Shown piece by piece: positions 37,146-46,819 of a stretch of DNA of 64,000 nucleotides. Positions within the stretch are counted from its first letter, which is position 1; each line of letters begins with the position of its first letter. The DNA comes from Nonomuraea sp. SBT364 (GTDB taxonomy: Bacteria > Actinomycetota > Actinomycetes > Streptosporangiales > Streptosporangiaceae): assembly GCF_001083785.1 (NCBI RefSeq), contig NZ_LAVL01000003.1, positions 62,001 through 126,000 on the forward strand, in the 5' to 3' direction. The notes beneath the pieces are model-generated. The model searched no databases, was not told the origin of the DNA, and saw only the letters and a program-made list of their open reading frames with translations. The position numbers and the translations under genes are program-made.

Positions 37146-37489
37146 TCACAGCGCTGCACCACGTCCAGCTCGCCGCGCCGGCGGGCAGCGAGCCCGAGCT
37201 GAGGGCGTTCTACGAGGGGGTGCTCGGCCTGCGGGAGGTGCCCAAGCCGCCGGAACTGGCCAAGCGCGGCGGCGTCTGGTTCCGCGGCGAGGGCGTGGAG
37301 GTGCATCTCGGCATCGAGGAGGACTTCAGGCCGGCCCGCAAGGCGCACCCGGCGTTCCTGGTGTCAGACCTGGACGCGCTGGCGGCCAGGCTGCCCGGCG
37401 CGGTGCCTGACGAACTGTTCCCCGGCTATCGGCGCATCTACGTCCCGGACCCGGTGGGCAACAGGATCGAGCTGCTCCAGGCCCGGTGA
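37142..37489 (+). CDS. VOC-family protein (glyoxalase/dioxygenase fold)
   Basis: 115 residues, one VOC module pair: LHHVQLAAPAG (metal-binding His region) with FYEGVLGLREV, then VHLGIEEDF, HPAFLVSDLDAL and YVPDPVGNRIELLQ (Glu ligand). Function unknown. It is translationally coupled to tam by ATGA, so it may share TamR control and act on a related metabolite. Confidence 0.88.
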   Translation: MITALHHVQLAAPAGSEPELRAFYEGVLGLREVPKPPELAKRGGVWFRGEGVEVHLGIEEDFRPARKAHPAFLVSDLDALAARLPGAVPDELFPGYRRIYVPDPVGNRIELLQAR

Positions 37490-37510
37490 TGTTCATTTCG
37501 GGGTGACATC

Positions 37511-39037
37511 ATGGTCCGGAAAATCGGATTTTTGCGAGGTGTCGTGAGCATCGAGATCGAGGACAAGTTCGACGTTCCCCCCGGCTTCGAGGTGCCGGAC
37601 CTGACCGGTCTGGCGGAGGTCGTCGGCCCGAAATCCTTCCAGCTCGTCGCTCTCTACTACGACACGTCCGATCTGCGGCTGGCGTCCAGGGGCGTCACGC
37701 TCCGGCGCAGGCGGGGCGGCGCCGACCCCGGCTGGCACCTGAAGCTGCCCAAGGCCAAGGGGGTGCGCCAGGAGATCACCCACCCGCTGACCCGCAGCAC
37801 CAAGACCGTCCCCCAGGAGCTGGCGGAGCTGGTCCGCGCCTACACGAGGGGCGCCGAGCTCCGGATCGTCGCCGAGCTCGACACGCGCCGGAGCATCACG
37901 GTCCTGCACGACGGCGGGACCAAGCTCGTCGAGATCGCCGACGACCGGGTCAAGGGCACCGTGTTCGGCGGCGACGGCGACACCGTCACCCGCTGGCGCG
38001 AGGTCGAGGCCGAGCTGCTGGAGGGCGACGCGAAACTGCTGGCCAAGGTCGGCAAACGGCTGACGAAGGCGGGCGCCACGCCGTCGGCGGCCTCCAGCAA
38101 GCTGGCCAAGCTCCTCAGCCCGCCGCCGGTGCCGCGCGCGAACCTGGAGCCGGGCACCGCCGGTCACGCCGTCGCCGGCTATCTGGCAGGCCACGTGGCG
38201 GCGCTGCTCTCCCAGGACCCCCGCGTGCGACGGGCCGAGGACGACGCCGTGCACCGGATGCGCGTCGCCGCGCGCAGACTGCGCAGCGCGCTCAAGGCGT
38301 TCAAACCGGTCGTCCGGGGCACGGCCGAGCTGCGGGAGGAGCTGCGCCGGCTCGGCGAGGTGCTCGGCGAGGCTCGCGACCTGGAGGTGACCAGGGCCAG
38401 GTTCGCCGCCGCGCTGGACCGGCTGCCCCCCGAGCTGGTCACCGGCCCCATCCGCGTCCGCCTCGGCGACGACCTGCTCGAACGCGAGGCGGAGGCGTAC
38501 GGGCGCATCCGCGAAGAGCTCAGCGGCGAGCGCTACTACCTGCTGCTGAACGCGCTCGACGAGCTCGTGGCCGCGCCCCGCCTGACCAAGGCCGCCGCCG
38601 AGCCAGCGGACCGGCTCAGGGACGTGGCCGAGACCGGTTGGGGCCGGGTTACCGGGGCGTACGAGACCGCGCGGGCCATCGCGGACCCGCAGGCGCGCGA
38701 GCTGGCCATGCACGACGTGCGCAAGGCCGCCAAGCGTGCCCGCTACACCGCCGAGGCGCTGCGGGGCCCGCTCGGCAAGTCGATGGCCAAGCTCGCCAAG
38801 CTGGCGGAGGCCGTACAGGAGGTGCTGGGCACGCACCAGGACGGCGTCGTCGCGCAGGAGACGCTCGCCCGGGAGGCGCGGGCGGCCAGGGAAGCCGGCG
38901 AGGACACGTTCACGTACGGGCTGCTCGCCGGCCTGGAACGGGCGGCCGCCGAGCGGGCGCACGCGGAGTTCCCCCGGGTGTGGGCGGAGACGACGGAGGC
39001 CGCCGGGAAGCTCACGTCACGTAGCGCTCCAAGCTGA
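37511..39037 (+). CDS. CYTH and CHAD domain protein
   Basis: 508 residues. The CYTH domain (about 12-205) begins with the EIEDK form of the ExExK signature and has alternating Lys/Arg/Glu strands (LRRRRGG, WHLKLPK). The CHAD domain (about 220-500) has conserved HRMRVAARRLRSALKAF and HDVRKAAKRARY. CYTH enzymes act on triphosphates and CHAD binds polyphosphate, fitting the ppk gene 0.8 kb away. ATG 37511 follows GGGGTGA; GTG 37544 is also possible. The 3' end overlaps the convergent mutT1 gene by 26 bp. Confidence 0.92.
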   Translation: MVRKIGFLRGVVSIEIEDKFDVPPGFEVPDLTGLAEVVGPKSFQLVALYYDTSDLRLASRGVTLRRRRGGADPGWHLKLPKAKGVRQEITHPLTRSTKTVPQELAELVRAYTRGAELRIVAELDTRRSITVLHDGGTKLVEIADDRVKGTVFGGDGDTVTRWREVEAELLEGDAKLLAKVGKRLTKAGATPSAASSKLAKLLSPPPVPRANLEPGTAGHAVAGYLAGHVAALLSQDPRVRRAEDDAVHRMRVAARRLRSALKAFKPVVRGTAELREELRRLGEVLGEARDLEVTRARFAAALDRLPPELVTGPIRVRLGDDLLEREAEAYGRIREELSGERYYLLLNALDELVAAPRLTKAAAEPADRLRDVAETGWGRVTGAYETARAIADPQARELAMHDVRKAAKRARYTAEALRGPLGKSMAKLAKLAEAVQEVLGTHQDGVVAQETLAREARAAREAGEDTFTYGLLAGLERAAAERAHAEFPRVWAETTEAAGKLTSRSAPS

Positions 39038-39845
39038 CCACCCGCTCGCCCAGCCGGTGCAGCACGGCGAACGCGCCCTTGCGCAGGTGCACGTCCGCGC
39101 CGCTGAGCGAGGCGATCAGGTGCGGCAGCACCTTGCCGTGACTGCACACGACGGCGGGCGCGGTCAGCTCGCCGGCCAGCGCGGGGGTCTTGCGCGGGTC
39201 CTGGCTCTCCTCGCTGAGGAGCGCGTCGCGGGCGATGTCCATGCCGTACGGTTCCAGCGTCTGGACACAGCGCAGGCTGGGAGAGCTCAGCAGGATCGCC
39301 GGCCGGTAGGCGGGCAGGACGGTGGCCAGCGTCGCGGCCTGGGCCAGGCCGTCGGGGTCGAGCGGCCGCCGGGCGTCGTCGCCCTCCCACGCCTGGCGGG
39401 AGCCCGCCGAGCCGTGCCGCACCAGGACGAGCGGGACCGTGGCCAGCGGCGCGGCGCGGAGCGCGCGCAGCAGGTCCGCGTCCCGTGCGTAGGTCAGCAG
39501 GTCACGTGCCCGATCCAGCGGCAGCCAGCGCAGCTCGTCCACCTCCTCGCCGGGCGTGAACGGGGCCTCGGCCGCCACCCGGCCGGCCCAGTAGTCGACC
39601 CGCTTGTGCCGGGCCCCGTGCAGGTAGTGGACCGGAGGCAGGGCGCGGTCGAGCGTCACGGTCAGCCCGGTCTCCTCGCGCACCTCGCGCAGCGCGGCGG
39701 CGATCACGTGCTCGCCGGACTTGAGCTTGCCCTTGGGGAAGGTCCAGTCGTCGTAGCGCGGGCGGCGGACGACGGCCACCTCGGGGGAGCGCTCGTCACC
39801 GCGCCACACGACGGCTCCGGCCGCCCGGAGCGGGTCAGTCGTCAA
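39012..39845 (-). CDS. mutT1: Nudix plus histidine-phosphatase fusion, MutT1-like
   Basis: 277 residues. N-terminal Nudix domain (about 1-135) with the box [23 protein letters not shown] region, then a histidine-phosphatase domain (LVRHGSAG at about 141-148, [19 protein letters not shown]). Mycobacterial MutT1 has this fusion and removes oxidised guanine nucleotides and diadenosine polyphosphates; it is also next to ppk there. It overlaps ppk by 11 bp on the same strand, so they form one operon with ppk first. Confidence 0.9.
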   Translation of the reverse strand: MTTDPLRAAGAVVWRGDERSPEVAVVRRPRYDDWTFPKGKLKSGEHVIAAALREVREETGLTVTLDRALPPVHYLHGARHKRVDYWAGRVAAEAPFTPGEEVDELRWLPLDRARDLLTYARDADLLRALRAAPLATVPLVLVRHGSAGSRQAWEGDDARRPLDPDGLAQAATLATVLPAYRPAILLSSPSLRCVQTLEPYGMDIARDALLSEESQDPRKTPALAGELTAPAVVCSHGKVLPHLIASLSGADVHLRKGAFAVLHRLGERVVSLERYVT

Positions 39846-41895
39846 TGGTCCTCCAGCGGCGCGTGGCGATCAGGCGGCTCTGCAGGTCGTCGCCCTGGTG
39901 GCGGACCCAGGCGCCGTCGGACCCGAGCCACCAGGTGCTCGTGGTCTCGGCCATGGCCTGGTCCATCAGCTCGATCAGGTACGCCTTGTGCTGCGGCGAG
40001 GTGACCTTGACCAGGGCCTCCACCCGGCGGTCCAGGTTGCGCCGCATCAGGTCCGCGCTGCCGATCCACACCTCGGGCCGCCTGCCCAGGCCGAACTCGT
40101 ACACCCGGGAGTGCTCCAGGAAGCGTCCCAGCACCGAGCGGACGCGGATCGTCTCCGACAGGCCCGGGATGCCGGGCCGCAGGGTGCACACGCCGCGCAC
40201 CCACAGGTCCACCGGCACGCCGGCCCGCGACGCGCGGTAGAGGGCGTCGATGATCGGCTCGTCCACCAGCGAGTTCGTCTTGATCCTGATCCGCGCCGGG
40301 CGGCCGGCCTGCTGGTGGGCGATCTCCCGCTCGATCCTGGCCAGCAGCCCGCCGCGCAGCGAGTGCGGCGCGACCAGCAGCCTGCGGTAGGCGGAGTGGT
40401 TGGAGTAGCCGGTCAGGTGGATGAACAGGTCCGTGACGTCCTCGCCGACCAGCGGGTCCGCGGTGAGCAGGCCGAAGTCCTCGTAATGCCGGGCGGTCTT
40501 GGGGTTGTAGTTGCCGGTGCCGATGTGGCAGTAGCGGCGCAGCTCGCCGGACGCCTCCTGCCGGACGACGAGCGCGAGCTTGCAGTGCGTCTTGAGCCCG
40601 ACCACGCCGTAGACCACGTGGCAGCCGGCCCGCTCCAGCTTGCGCGCCCAGGAGATGTTCGCGTGCTCGTCGAACCTGGCCTTGATCTCCACCACGACCA
40701 CGACCTGCTTGCCCGCCTCGGCCGCGTCGATGAGCGCGTCCACGATGGGGGAGTCGCCGCTGGTACGGTAGAGCGTCTGCTTGATCGCCAGCACCCTCGG
40801 GTCGGCGGAGGCCACCTCGATGAACCGCTGCACGCTGGTCGCGAACGAGTCGTACGGGTGGTGCAGCAGCACGTCGCGCTCGCGCAGCACCGCGAACAGG
40901 TCGTCGGCGGAGCTGATCGCCTCGGCCGGCACGAACGGCCGGTAGCCGAGCTCGCCGCGGTCCAGGTCGGCGATCGCGTGCAGTCCGGTCAGGTCGAGCG
41001 GCCCGGCGATCCGGTAGATCTCGTGCGGGGCCAGCTCCAGCTCCTCCACCAGCAGGTCGAGCACCTCCTGGGTGATGGTGTCCTCGACCTCCAGCCGCAC
41101 CGGCGGCCCGAACCTGCGCCGCCGCAGCTCCTTCTCCAGGGCCTGCATGAGGTTCTCGGTGACGTCCTCGTCGACTTCGAGGTCCTCGTTCCTGGTCACC
41201 CGGAAGACGTGGTGCTGGACGATCTCCATGCCCTTGAAGAGCTGCCCCAGGTGCGCCGCGATGACGTCTTCCAGCGGTACGAACCGGTCCTTCGACGCCG
41301 TCACGAACCGGGGCAGCTGCGAGGGCACCTTGACCCGGGCGAACACGGTGTGATCGCTGGCCGGGTTGCGCACCACCACGGCCAAATTCAGGCTCAACCC
41401 TGAAATGTACGGAAACGGGTGGGCGGGGTCGACGGCCAGGGGCGTCAGGACCGGCCGGATCCGCTCACGGAAGAGTTTGCGCAGCTCGGTGCGCTCCTCG
41501 CGGCCCAGCTCGTCCCAGCGGACGATCTCGATGCCCTCGGTCGCGAGCTGCGGGCGGATGTGCTGGTGGAAGCTCGCCGCGTGCCGTCTGGCCAGATCGT
41601 CGGCGATGGTCGCGATCCGGGCCAGCTCCTCGCTCGGCTTCAGCCCGCTCTTGGTGCGCAGCAGCAGGCCGGTCGCCATGCGCCGCTTGAGGCCGGCCAC
41701 CCGGACACGGAAGAACTCGTCCAGGTTGCTGGCGAAGATCGCCAGGAAGCGGACCCGCTCCAGCAGGGGCAGCGACGCGTCCTCGGCCAGCTCCAGGACC
41801 CGTTCGTTGAACTGCAGCCAGCTCTCCTCGCGATTGAGGAACCTCTCCTGTGGCAGGGGTAGATCGTTACCGGAATGCAGCAGTTCAGCGGACAT
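39835..41895 (-). CDS. ppk: Polyphosphate kinase 1
   Basis: 686 residues, full family length. N-terminal [19 protein letters not shown], middle [14 protein letters not shown], a phospho-His region HIGTGNYN with [12 protein letters not shown], and C-terminal [18 protein letters not shown]1 reversibly polymerises ATP gamma-phosphate to polyphosphate. With the CYTH-CHAD and MutT1 genes it forms a polyphosphate/nucleotide housekeeping group. ATG 41895. Confidence 0.96.
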   Translation of the reverse strand: MSAELLHSGNDLPLPQERFLNREESWLQFNERVLELAEDASLPLLERVRFLAIFASNLDEFFRVRVAGLKRRMATGLLLRTKSGLKPSEELARIATIADDLARRHAASFHQHIRPQLATEGIEIVRWDELGREERTELRKLFRERIRPVLTPLAVDPAHPFPYISGLSLNLAVVVRNPASDHTVFARVKVPSQLPRFVTASKDRFVPLEDVIAAHLGQLFKGMEIVQHHVFRVTRNEDLEVDEDVTENLMQALEKELRRRRFGPPVRLEVEDTITQEVLDLLVEELELAPHEIYRIAGPLDLTGLHAIADLDRGELGYRPFVPAEAISSADDLFAVLRERDVLLHHPYDSFATSVQRFIEVASADPRVLAIKQTLYRTSGDSPIVDALIDAAEAGKQVVVVVEIKARFDEHANISWARKLERAGCHVVYGVVGLKTHCKLALVVRQEASGELRRYCHIGTGNYNPKTARHYEDFGLLTADPLVGEDVTDLFIHLTGYSNHSAYRRLLVAPHSLRGGLLARIEREIAHQQAGRPARIRIKTNSLVDEPIIDALYRASRAGVPVDLWVRGVCTLRPGIPGLSETIRVRSVLGRFLEHSRVYEFGLGRRPEVWIGSADLMRRNLDRRVEALVKVTSPQHKAYLIELMDQAMAETTSTWWLGSDGAWVRHQGDDLQSRLIATRRWRTIDD

Positions 41896-41948
41896 ACGTG
41901 GAATATGCCCGGTCCGGTTGAACAGAACGTTAACTTCCCCGCAACGAC

Positions 41949-42881
41949 TTATTCGCTCTGCTCGCCCTGGCCCAGCCGGGCCGCCAGCTCGGCCAGCCTG
42001 GCCTCGCGCTGGCGCAGCTTGTCCTCGCGCTCGCGAGCCTTCTCGGACTCCTTCAGCAGCCGCTCGCGCTCCTTCTCGGCCTCCTTGAGCAGCCGCTCGC
42101 GCTCCTTCAGCTCACGCGCCCTGGCCTTCTCCGCCTCGCGCAGCTCGCGCTGGCGGACCTTCTCGGCCTCCTTGAGCTCGCGCTCACGCGCCTTCTCCAG
42201 CTCACGCAGCTCCTTCTCGCTGGTGCGCGGCACGACGGCGGCCTGGGTCCGGGTGGCCAGGGTGATCGTGGGCTGCGGGTTGAGCCCGGTCAGGCCGTTC
42301 CAGGCCAGGTTGACCAGGTGCGCCGCGACCTCCTCGCGGCCCGGCTTGCGTACGTCCAGCCACCACTGGCCGGTCAGCGCCACCATGCCGACCAGCATCT
42401 GGGCGTACATCGGGGCGAGCTTGGGGTCGTAGCCCCGGCCCACGAACTCGTCGGCCAGCACGTCCTCCACCTGGCTCGCGATCTCGCTGATCAGGCTGGC
42501 GAACGTGCCGGTGCCCGACGCGGCGTGCGAGTCGCGGACCAGGATGCGGAAGCCCTCGCTGCTCTCCTCGATGTACTGGAGCAGGGCCAGCGCGGCACGC
42601 TCCAGCTTGACCAGCGAGTGGGTGGCCGAGAGCGCCTCGGTGATCATGACCAGGAGCTTCTGCATCTCGCGGTCGACGACCACCGCGTAGACGCCCTCCT
42701 TGCCGCCGAAGTGCTCGTAGACCACCGGCTTGGAGACCTGTGCCGTGGCGGCGATCTCCTCGATGGAGGTCCCGTCGAACCCCTTCTCCGCGAACAGGGT
42801 GCGACTGATCAGTATCAGTTGCTCCCTTCGTTCTCTTCCGGTCATGCGCCTGCGAGATCGGGATTCGGTCACACTCTCCAT
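41949..42881 (-). CDS. TetR-family regulator with long charged coiled-coil tail
   Basis: 310 residues, about 100 longer than a normal TetR. Helix-turn-helix at about 36-60 ([21 protein letters not shown]) and a usual ligand domain to about 205. The final about 90 residues are a Glu/Lys/Arg/Leu-rich heptad tract (repeats like [10 protein letters not shown]), a predicted coiled coil. It lies 12 bp downstream of an acyl-CoA desaturase gene on the same strand, suggesting control of membrane-lipid unsaturation. ATG 42881; ATG 42845 is in frame. Confidence 0.9.
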   Translation of the reverse strand: MESVTESRSRRRMTGRERREQLILISRTLFAEKGFDGTSIEEIAATAQVSKPVVYEHFGGKEGVYAVVVDREMQKLLVMITEALSATHSLVKLERAALALLQYIEESSEGFRILVRDSHAASGTGTFASLISEIASQVEDVLADEFVGRGYDPKLAPMYAQMLVGMVALTGQWWLDVRKPGREEVAAHLVNLAWNGLTGLNPQPTITLATRTQAAVVPRTSEKELRELEKARERELKEAEKVRQRELREAEKARARELKERERLLKEAEKERERLLKESEKAREREDKLRQREARLAELAARLGQGEQSE

Positions 42882-42893
42882 AATGGCGTGCTG

Positions 42894-43835
42894 TCAGGAG
42901 ATTCTCTTCGCCGCCAGGCGCTCGGCAGTGGGCCAGCGGACGTCGTGCGCCCAGCCGAGCCGTTCGAAGATCCGGATGAGGCCGGCGCTCAGGTCGATCT
43001 GGCCCTTGAGCGCGCCGTGCCTGGCGCAGGTCGGGTCGGAGTGGTGCAGGTTGTGCCAGGACTCGCCGAACGACGGGATGGCCAGCCACCACACGTTGCG
43101 CGACTTGTCGCGCACCTGGAAGTCCTCCTCGCCGAACACGTGGCAGATCGAGTTGATCGACCAGGTGACGTGGTGCAGCAGGCCGATGCGCACCAGCGAG
43201 CCCCAGAACAGCGCGGTCAGCGCGCCCTGCCAGGACCAGGTGACGAGCCCGCCGATGACGCCCGGCAGCAGGATCGAGGTGAGGGCGAGCGCGCCGAACC
43301 ACCGGTGCAGCTTCATCACGTCCGGGTCCCTGACGAGGTCCGGGGCGTACTTCTCACGGTTGACCCGCTCGGCGTCGAACAGCCAGCCCATGTGCGCGTA
43401 GAGCAGGCCCTTGGACATGGCCTTGAAGCCGGGGCCGAAGCGCCACGGCGAGTGCGGGTCGCCCTCCTTGTCGGAGAACTTGTGGTGCTTGCGGTGGGTG
43501 GCGACCCAGTCGAGCACCGACATCTCCAGCGAGAGACTGCCCGCGATGCCCATGGCGATCTTGAGCGGGCGCTTGGCCTTGAACGAGCCGTGGGTGAAGT
43601 AGCGGTGCAGTCCGACCGTGACGCCGAGGCCGGAGACGACGTAGAAGACGGCCGCGATCACCACGTCGCTCCAGCCGATGAGCCCCCATCCCCACGCGAC
43701 CGGCACGGCGACGGCGATCGCGATCAACGGGAGACCGACGACCAGCGCGAACGTCAGCAGTTCCGCCTTGGTGCGCGGTTCGGGTTCGAAGTCGGGCTTC
43801 GGTCCAGGGGTGGAGCGTTCGGCGAGAACGGTCAT
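42894..43835 (-). CDS. Acyl-CoA (delta-9) fatty acid desaturase
   Basis: 313 residues. The three diiron histidine boxes are intact: HRYFTH (about 77-82), HRKHH (about 114-118) and HNLHH (about 259-263), with about four membrane helices between. It introduces a double bond into saturated acyl-CoA at the membrane, using O2 and an electron donor. First gene of a unit with the TetR regulator. An imperfect palindrome lies about 50 bp upstream of ATG 43835. Confidence 0.95.
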   Translation of the reverse strand: MTVLAERSTPGPKPDFEPEPRTKAELLTFALVVGLPLIAIAVAVPVAWGWGLIGWSDVVIAAVFYVVSGLGVTVGLHRYFTHGSFKAKRPLKIAMGIAGSLSLEMSVLDWVATHRKHHKFSDKEGDPHSPWRFGPGFKAMSKGLLYAHMGWLFDAERVNREKYAPDLVRDPDVMKLHRWFGALALTSILLPGVIGGLVTWSWQGALTALFWGSLVRIGLLHHVTWSINSICHVFGEEDFQVRDKSRNVWWLAIPSFGESWHNLHHSDPTCARHGALKGQIDLSAGLIRIFERLGWAHDVRWPTAERLAAKRIS

Positions 43836-43885
43836 GGGCTGCCTCTCACGAGCTGTTTGCGGAGATTGTCCTGGCTACGCAAACG

Positions 43886-43907
43886 TAACCTACGCCATCG
43901 TAAGTAA
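43886..43907. promoter_or_regulatory. Imperfect palindrome upstream of the desaturase
   Basis: A 22-bp element with TAACCTACG and CGTAAGTAA half-sites around CCAT; seven of eleven paired positions are symmetric, including the inner TACG/CGTA. Candidate operator for the TetR protein encoded downstream of the desaturase. Confidence 0.4.
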
Positions 43908-44104
43908 GGAAGCCCTAAGGAGCGATGTGTGTTTCGCAACGGGCTGCCCAACGACATGCGTGGGTTCCATGGCTTGCGGCTTTTGGGACGGTCTGTTATG
44001 CCGCTTCACTGCCCAGGGATCGCGCTCGCAGTCCGATCGGGGACGAATATGGGCGCGGAATCGGTATCGTAGGGGGTGCGTCGGACGCCACGGTGTCCGA
44101 TTAA

Positions 44105-44176
44105 TCCCGGATCGTCTAATCGGCAGGACAAGTGGTTTTGGTCCACTTTGTAGGGGTTCGAGTCCTCTTCCGGGAG
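44105..44176 (+). tRNA. tRNA-Gln (anticodon UUG)
   Basis: Full cloverleaf by eye: acceptor TCCCGGA with TCCGGGA plus discriminator G; D arm GTCT/GGAC; anticodon stem AGTGG/CCACT with loop TTTTGGT (anticodon TTG at 44138-44140); T arm AGGGG/CCTCT with loop TTCGAGT. 72 nt, CCA not encoded. It lies 120 bp upstream of glmU. Confidence 0.96.
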
Positions 44177-44296
44177 CCTTTCGGGTGTCCCCCCTCGCGA
44201 GAGAGCCCAGGGCGGGCAGGTATCCTCACGGTGTCGGGAGGGTAGCGGTGCGGTAGCCGCAGCCCTGAACCGTCCAGCCACAGGGAGCCTCAGTCC

Positions 44297-45757
44297 GTGA
44301 GTGTGCCGCGCCCGGCAGCCGTCGTCGTCCTCGCCGCCGGCGAGGGAACCCGGATGAAGAGCCAGACCCCGAAAGTCCTGCACGAGCTGTGCGGCCGAGC
44401 CCTGGTCGACCACATGCTCGCCGCCGCCCGCGACCTCGGTCCCGAGCGGCTCATCGTCGTCATCGGCCACGCGCTCGAACGTGTCGGCGCCCACCTGGCC
44501 GAGACCAGCCCGGACGCCCGCGCCGTCGTCCAGCGTGAGCAGCGCGGCACCGGCCACGCGGTCCGCACCGTGCTGGAGGAGGTCGGCGCCATCACCGGCA
44601 CCGTCCTGGTCACCTACGGCGACGTGCCGCTGCTGCGCACCGAGACCATGGCCGAGCTGCTCCAGCGGCACGAGGCCGACGGCAACGCCGTCACCGTGCT
44701 CACCGCCGAGGTGCCCGACCCCACCGGTTACGGCCGCATCGTCCGCGACTCCGGCGGCGCCGTGCTGGAGATCGTCGAGGAGAAGGACGCCAGCCCCGAG
44801 CAGCGCGCCATCAAGGAGATGAACTCCGGCATCTACGCCTTCGACGGCGAGCTCCTGGCCGACGCCGTCAAGCGGGTGTCCACCGACAACGCCCAGGGCG
44901 AGGAATACCTCACCGACGTGCTGTCGATCCTGCGCGGCGACGGCCACCGGGTCGGCGCGCACGTCGCGGGCGACCACGCCGAGGTCGAGGGCGTCAACGA
45001 CCGGGTCCAGCTGGCCCTCGCCCGCAAGGTGCTCAACCAGCGCCTGCTGGAGGGGCACATGCGCGCCGGCGCCACGATCGTCGACCCGGCCAGCACCTGG
45101 ATCGACGTGGGCGTCACCATCGAGCCCGACGCCGTCATCCACCCCGGCACCCAGCTCCACGGCAGCACGGTCATCGAGGCCGGCGCCGAGGTCGGCCCGG
45201 CCACCACGCTCACCGACACCCGGGTCGGCGCCGGCGCCGTCGTGCGCAACGCCGTCGCCGACAGCGCCGAGATCGGCCCGGAGGCCAGCGTCGGCCCCTA
45301 CTGCTACCTGCGCCCCGGCACCGTCCTGGGCCGCAAGTCCAAGGCCGGCACCTTCGTCGAGATGAAGAACTCCCAGGTCGGCGAGGGCTCCAAGGTCCCC
45401 CACCTGACCTACGCGGGCGACGCCACGATCGGCGACGACGTCAACATCGGCGCCGCCGTGGTCTTCGTCAACTACGACGGCGTCACCAAGAGCCGCACCA
45501 TCGTGGGCGACGGCGCGTTCGTCGGCTGCGACACCATGCTCATCGCCCCGGTGACGATCGGCGACGGCGCCTACACGGCCGCCGGCTCCGTCATCGACGG
45601 CGATGTGCCGCCCGGCGCGATCGGGGTGGCGAGAGCGCGTCAGCGCAACATCGAGAAATGGGTCTTGCGCAGGCGCGCGGGCACGAAGTCGGCAGCGGCG
45701 GCCGAGCGGGCGCTGGCCGAGCAGCGACAGCAGGAGAGCAGCAGTGACCAGCATTAA
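44297..45757 (+). CDS. glmU: Bifunctional GlcNAc-1-P uridyltransferase / GlcN-1-P acetyltransferase
   Basis: 486 residues. N-terminal pyrophosphorylase domain (LAAGEGTRMKSQTPKVLHEL at about 12-31; TYGDVPLL) and C-terminal left-handed beta-helix acetyltransferase with hexapeptide repeats and the active-site region YLRPGT...VEMKNSQVG. It makes UDP-GlcNAc for peptidoglycan and polysaccharide. GTG start at 44297 with GGGAG upstream. It overlaps prs by 14 bp. A charged C-terminal tail of about 30 residues follows the helix. Confidence 0.97.
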   Translation: MSVPRPAAVVVLAAGEGTRMKSQTPKVLHELCGRALVDHMLAAARDLGPERLIVVIGHALERVGAHLAETSPDARAVVQREQRGTGHAVRTVLEEVGAITGTVLVTYGDVPLLRTETMAELLQRHEADGNAVTVLTAEVPDPTGYGRIVRDSGGAVLEIVEEKDASPEQRAIKEMNSGIYAFDGELLADAVKRVSTDNAQGEEYLTDVLSILRGDGHRVGAHVAGDHAEVEGVNDRVQLALARKVLNQRLLEGHMRAGATIVDPASTWIDVGVTIEPDAVIHPGTQLHGSTVIEAGAEVGPATTLTDTRVGAGAVVRNAVADSAEIGPEASVGPYCYLRPGTVLGRKSKAGTFVEMKNSQVGEGSKVPHLTYAGDATIGDDVNIGAAVVFVNYDGVTKSRTIVGDGAFVGCDTMLIAPVTIGDGAYTAAGSVIDGDVPPGAIGVARARQRNIEKWVLRRRAGTKSAAAAERALAEQRQQESSSDQH

Positions 45758-46721
45758 ACAGCCGGGCGAGAAGAACCTCATGCTCTTCTCCGGCCGGGCC
45801 TATCCGGAGCTGGCCGAGGAGGTCGCCGAGCACGTCGGCGTCTCCCTTACCCCCACCAAGTTGATCGACTTCGCCAACGGCGAGATCTACGCCCGCTACC
45901 TCGAATCCGTCCGGGGCTGCGACGCCTTCGTGATCCAGAGCCACACCGGGCCCATCAACCAGTGGATCATGGAACAGCTCATCATGGTCGACGCGCTCAA
46001 GCGGGCCTCCGCCAAGCGCATCACCGTGGTCATGCCGTTCTTCGGCTACGCCAGGCAGGACAAGAAGGGCCGAGGCCGCGAGCCCATCACCGCCCGGCTG
46101 ATCGCCGACATCTTCAAGACCGCCGGCGCCGACCGCCTCATGTCGATCGACCTGCACACCTCGCAGATCCAGGGCTTCTTCGACGGCCCGGTGGACCACC
46201 TGTTCGCCATGCCGGTGCTGGAGAGCTACCTGAAGAACAAGCTCGACCTGGCCAACACCACGATCGTCTCGCCCGACACCGGCCGCGTGCGGCTGTCGGA
46301 GCGCTGGGCCGACACGCTCGGCACCCCGCTGGCCTTCATCCACAAGCGGCGCGACCTCGACGTCGCCAACTCGGTGAAGGTCAGCGAGGTCGTCGGCAAG
46401 GTACGCGGCCGGACCTGCGTCCTCATCGACGACATGATCGACACCGCCGGCACCATCTGCAAGGCGGCCGACGCCCTCTACGAGCAGGGCGCCACCAACG
46501 TGATCACGGCCGCCACGCACGCGGTGTTCTCCGACCCGGCCGTCGACCGGCTGAAGAACTCGCGCATCTCCGAGGTCATCGTCACCAACACGCTGCCGCT
46601 GGCGCAGGCCAACCGCTTCGACAAGCTCACCGTGCTGTCCATCGCGCCGCTCATCGCCCGCGCCATCACCGAGGTGTTCACCGACGGCTCCGTCACGAGC
46701 CTGTTCGAGGGAGACACCTGA
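45744..46721 (+). CDS. prs: Ribose-phosphate pyrophosphokinase
   Basis: 325 residues. FANGEIYARYLESVRG, the flexible loop FGYARQDKKGRGREPITARL, SIDLHTSQIQGFFD and the PRPP-binding VLIDDMIDTAGTI are all present. It makes PRPP from ribose 5-phosphate and ATP. GTG 45744 lies inside the glmU 3' end with GGAG upstream, indicating coupled translation. Confidence 0.97.
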   Translation: MTSIKQPGEKNLMLFSGRAYPELAEEVAEHVGVSLTPTKLIDFANGEIYARYLESVRGCDAFVIQSHTGPINQWIMEQLIMVDALKRASAKRITVVMPFFGYARQDKKGRGREPITARLIADIFKTAGADRLMSIDLHTSQIQGFFDGPVDHLFAMPVLESYLKNKLDLANTTIVSPDTGRVRLSERWADTLGTPLAFIHKRRDLDVANSVKVSEVVGKVRGRTCVLIDDMIDTAGTICKAADALYEQGATNVITAATHAVFSDPAVDRLKNSRISEVIVTNTLPLAQANRFDKLTVLSIAPLIARAITEVFTDGSVTSLFEGDT

Positions 46722-46736
46722 GCCGGTAGGCTGTGA

Positions 46737-46790
46737 GGGTTGCGCTCGTAACGCCTTCCGCTAGGGCGGGTGAGGGGGAGCGCAAAACCC
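46737..46790 (+). ncRNA. Structured 5' leader candidate before rplY
   Basis: The mRNA can form a long stem: GGG-TTGCGCTC (46737-46747) with GAGCGCAA-AA-CCC (46778-46790), enclosing an inner stem CGCC/GGCG. It ends 30 nt before the rplY start and begins 15 bp after prs. It could be a ribosomal-protein leader, an attenuator or a prs terminator; no known riboswitch class is recognised. Confidence 0.4.
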
Positions 46791-46819
46791 CATCGATCTC
46801 TGCATCCCTAGGAGATGTC

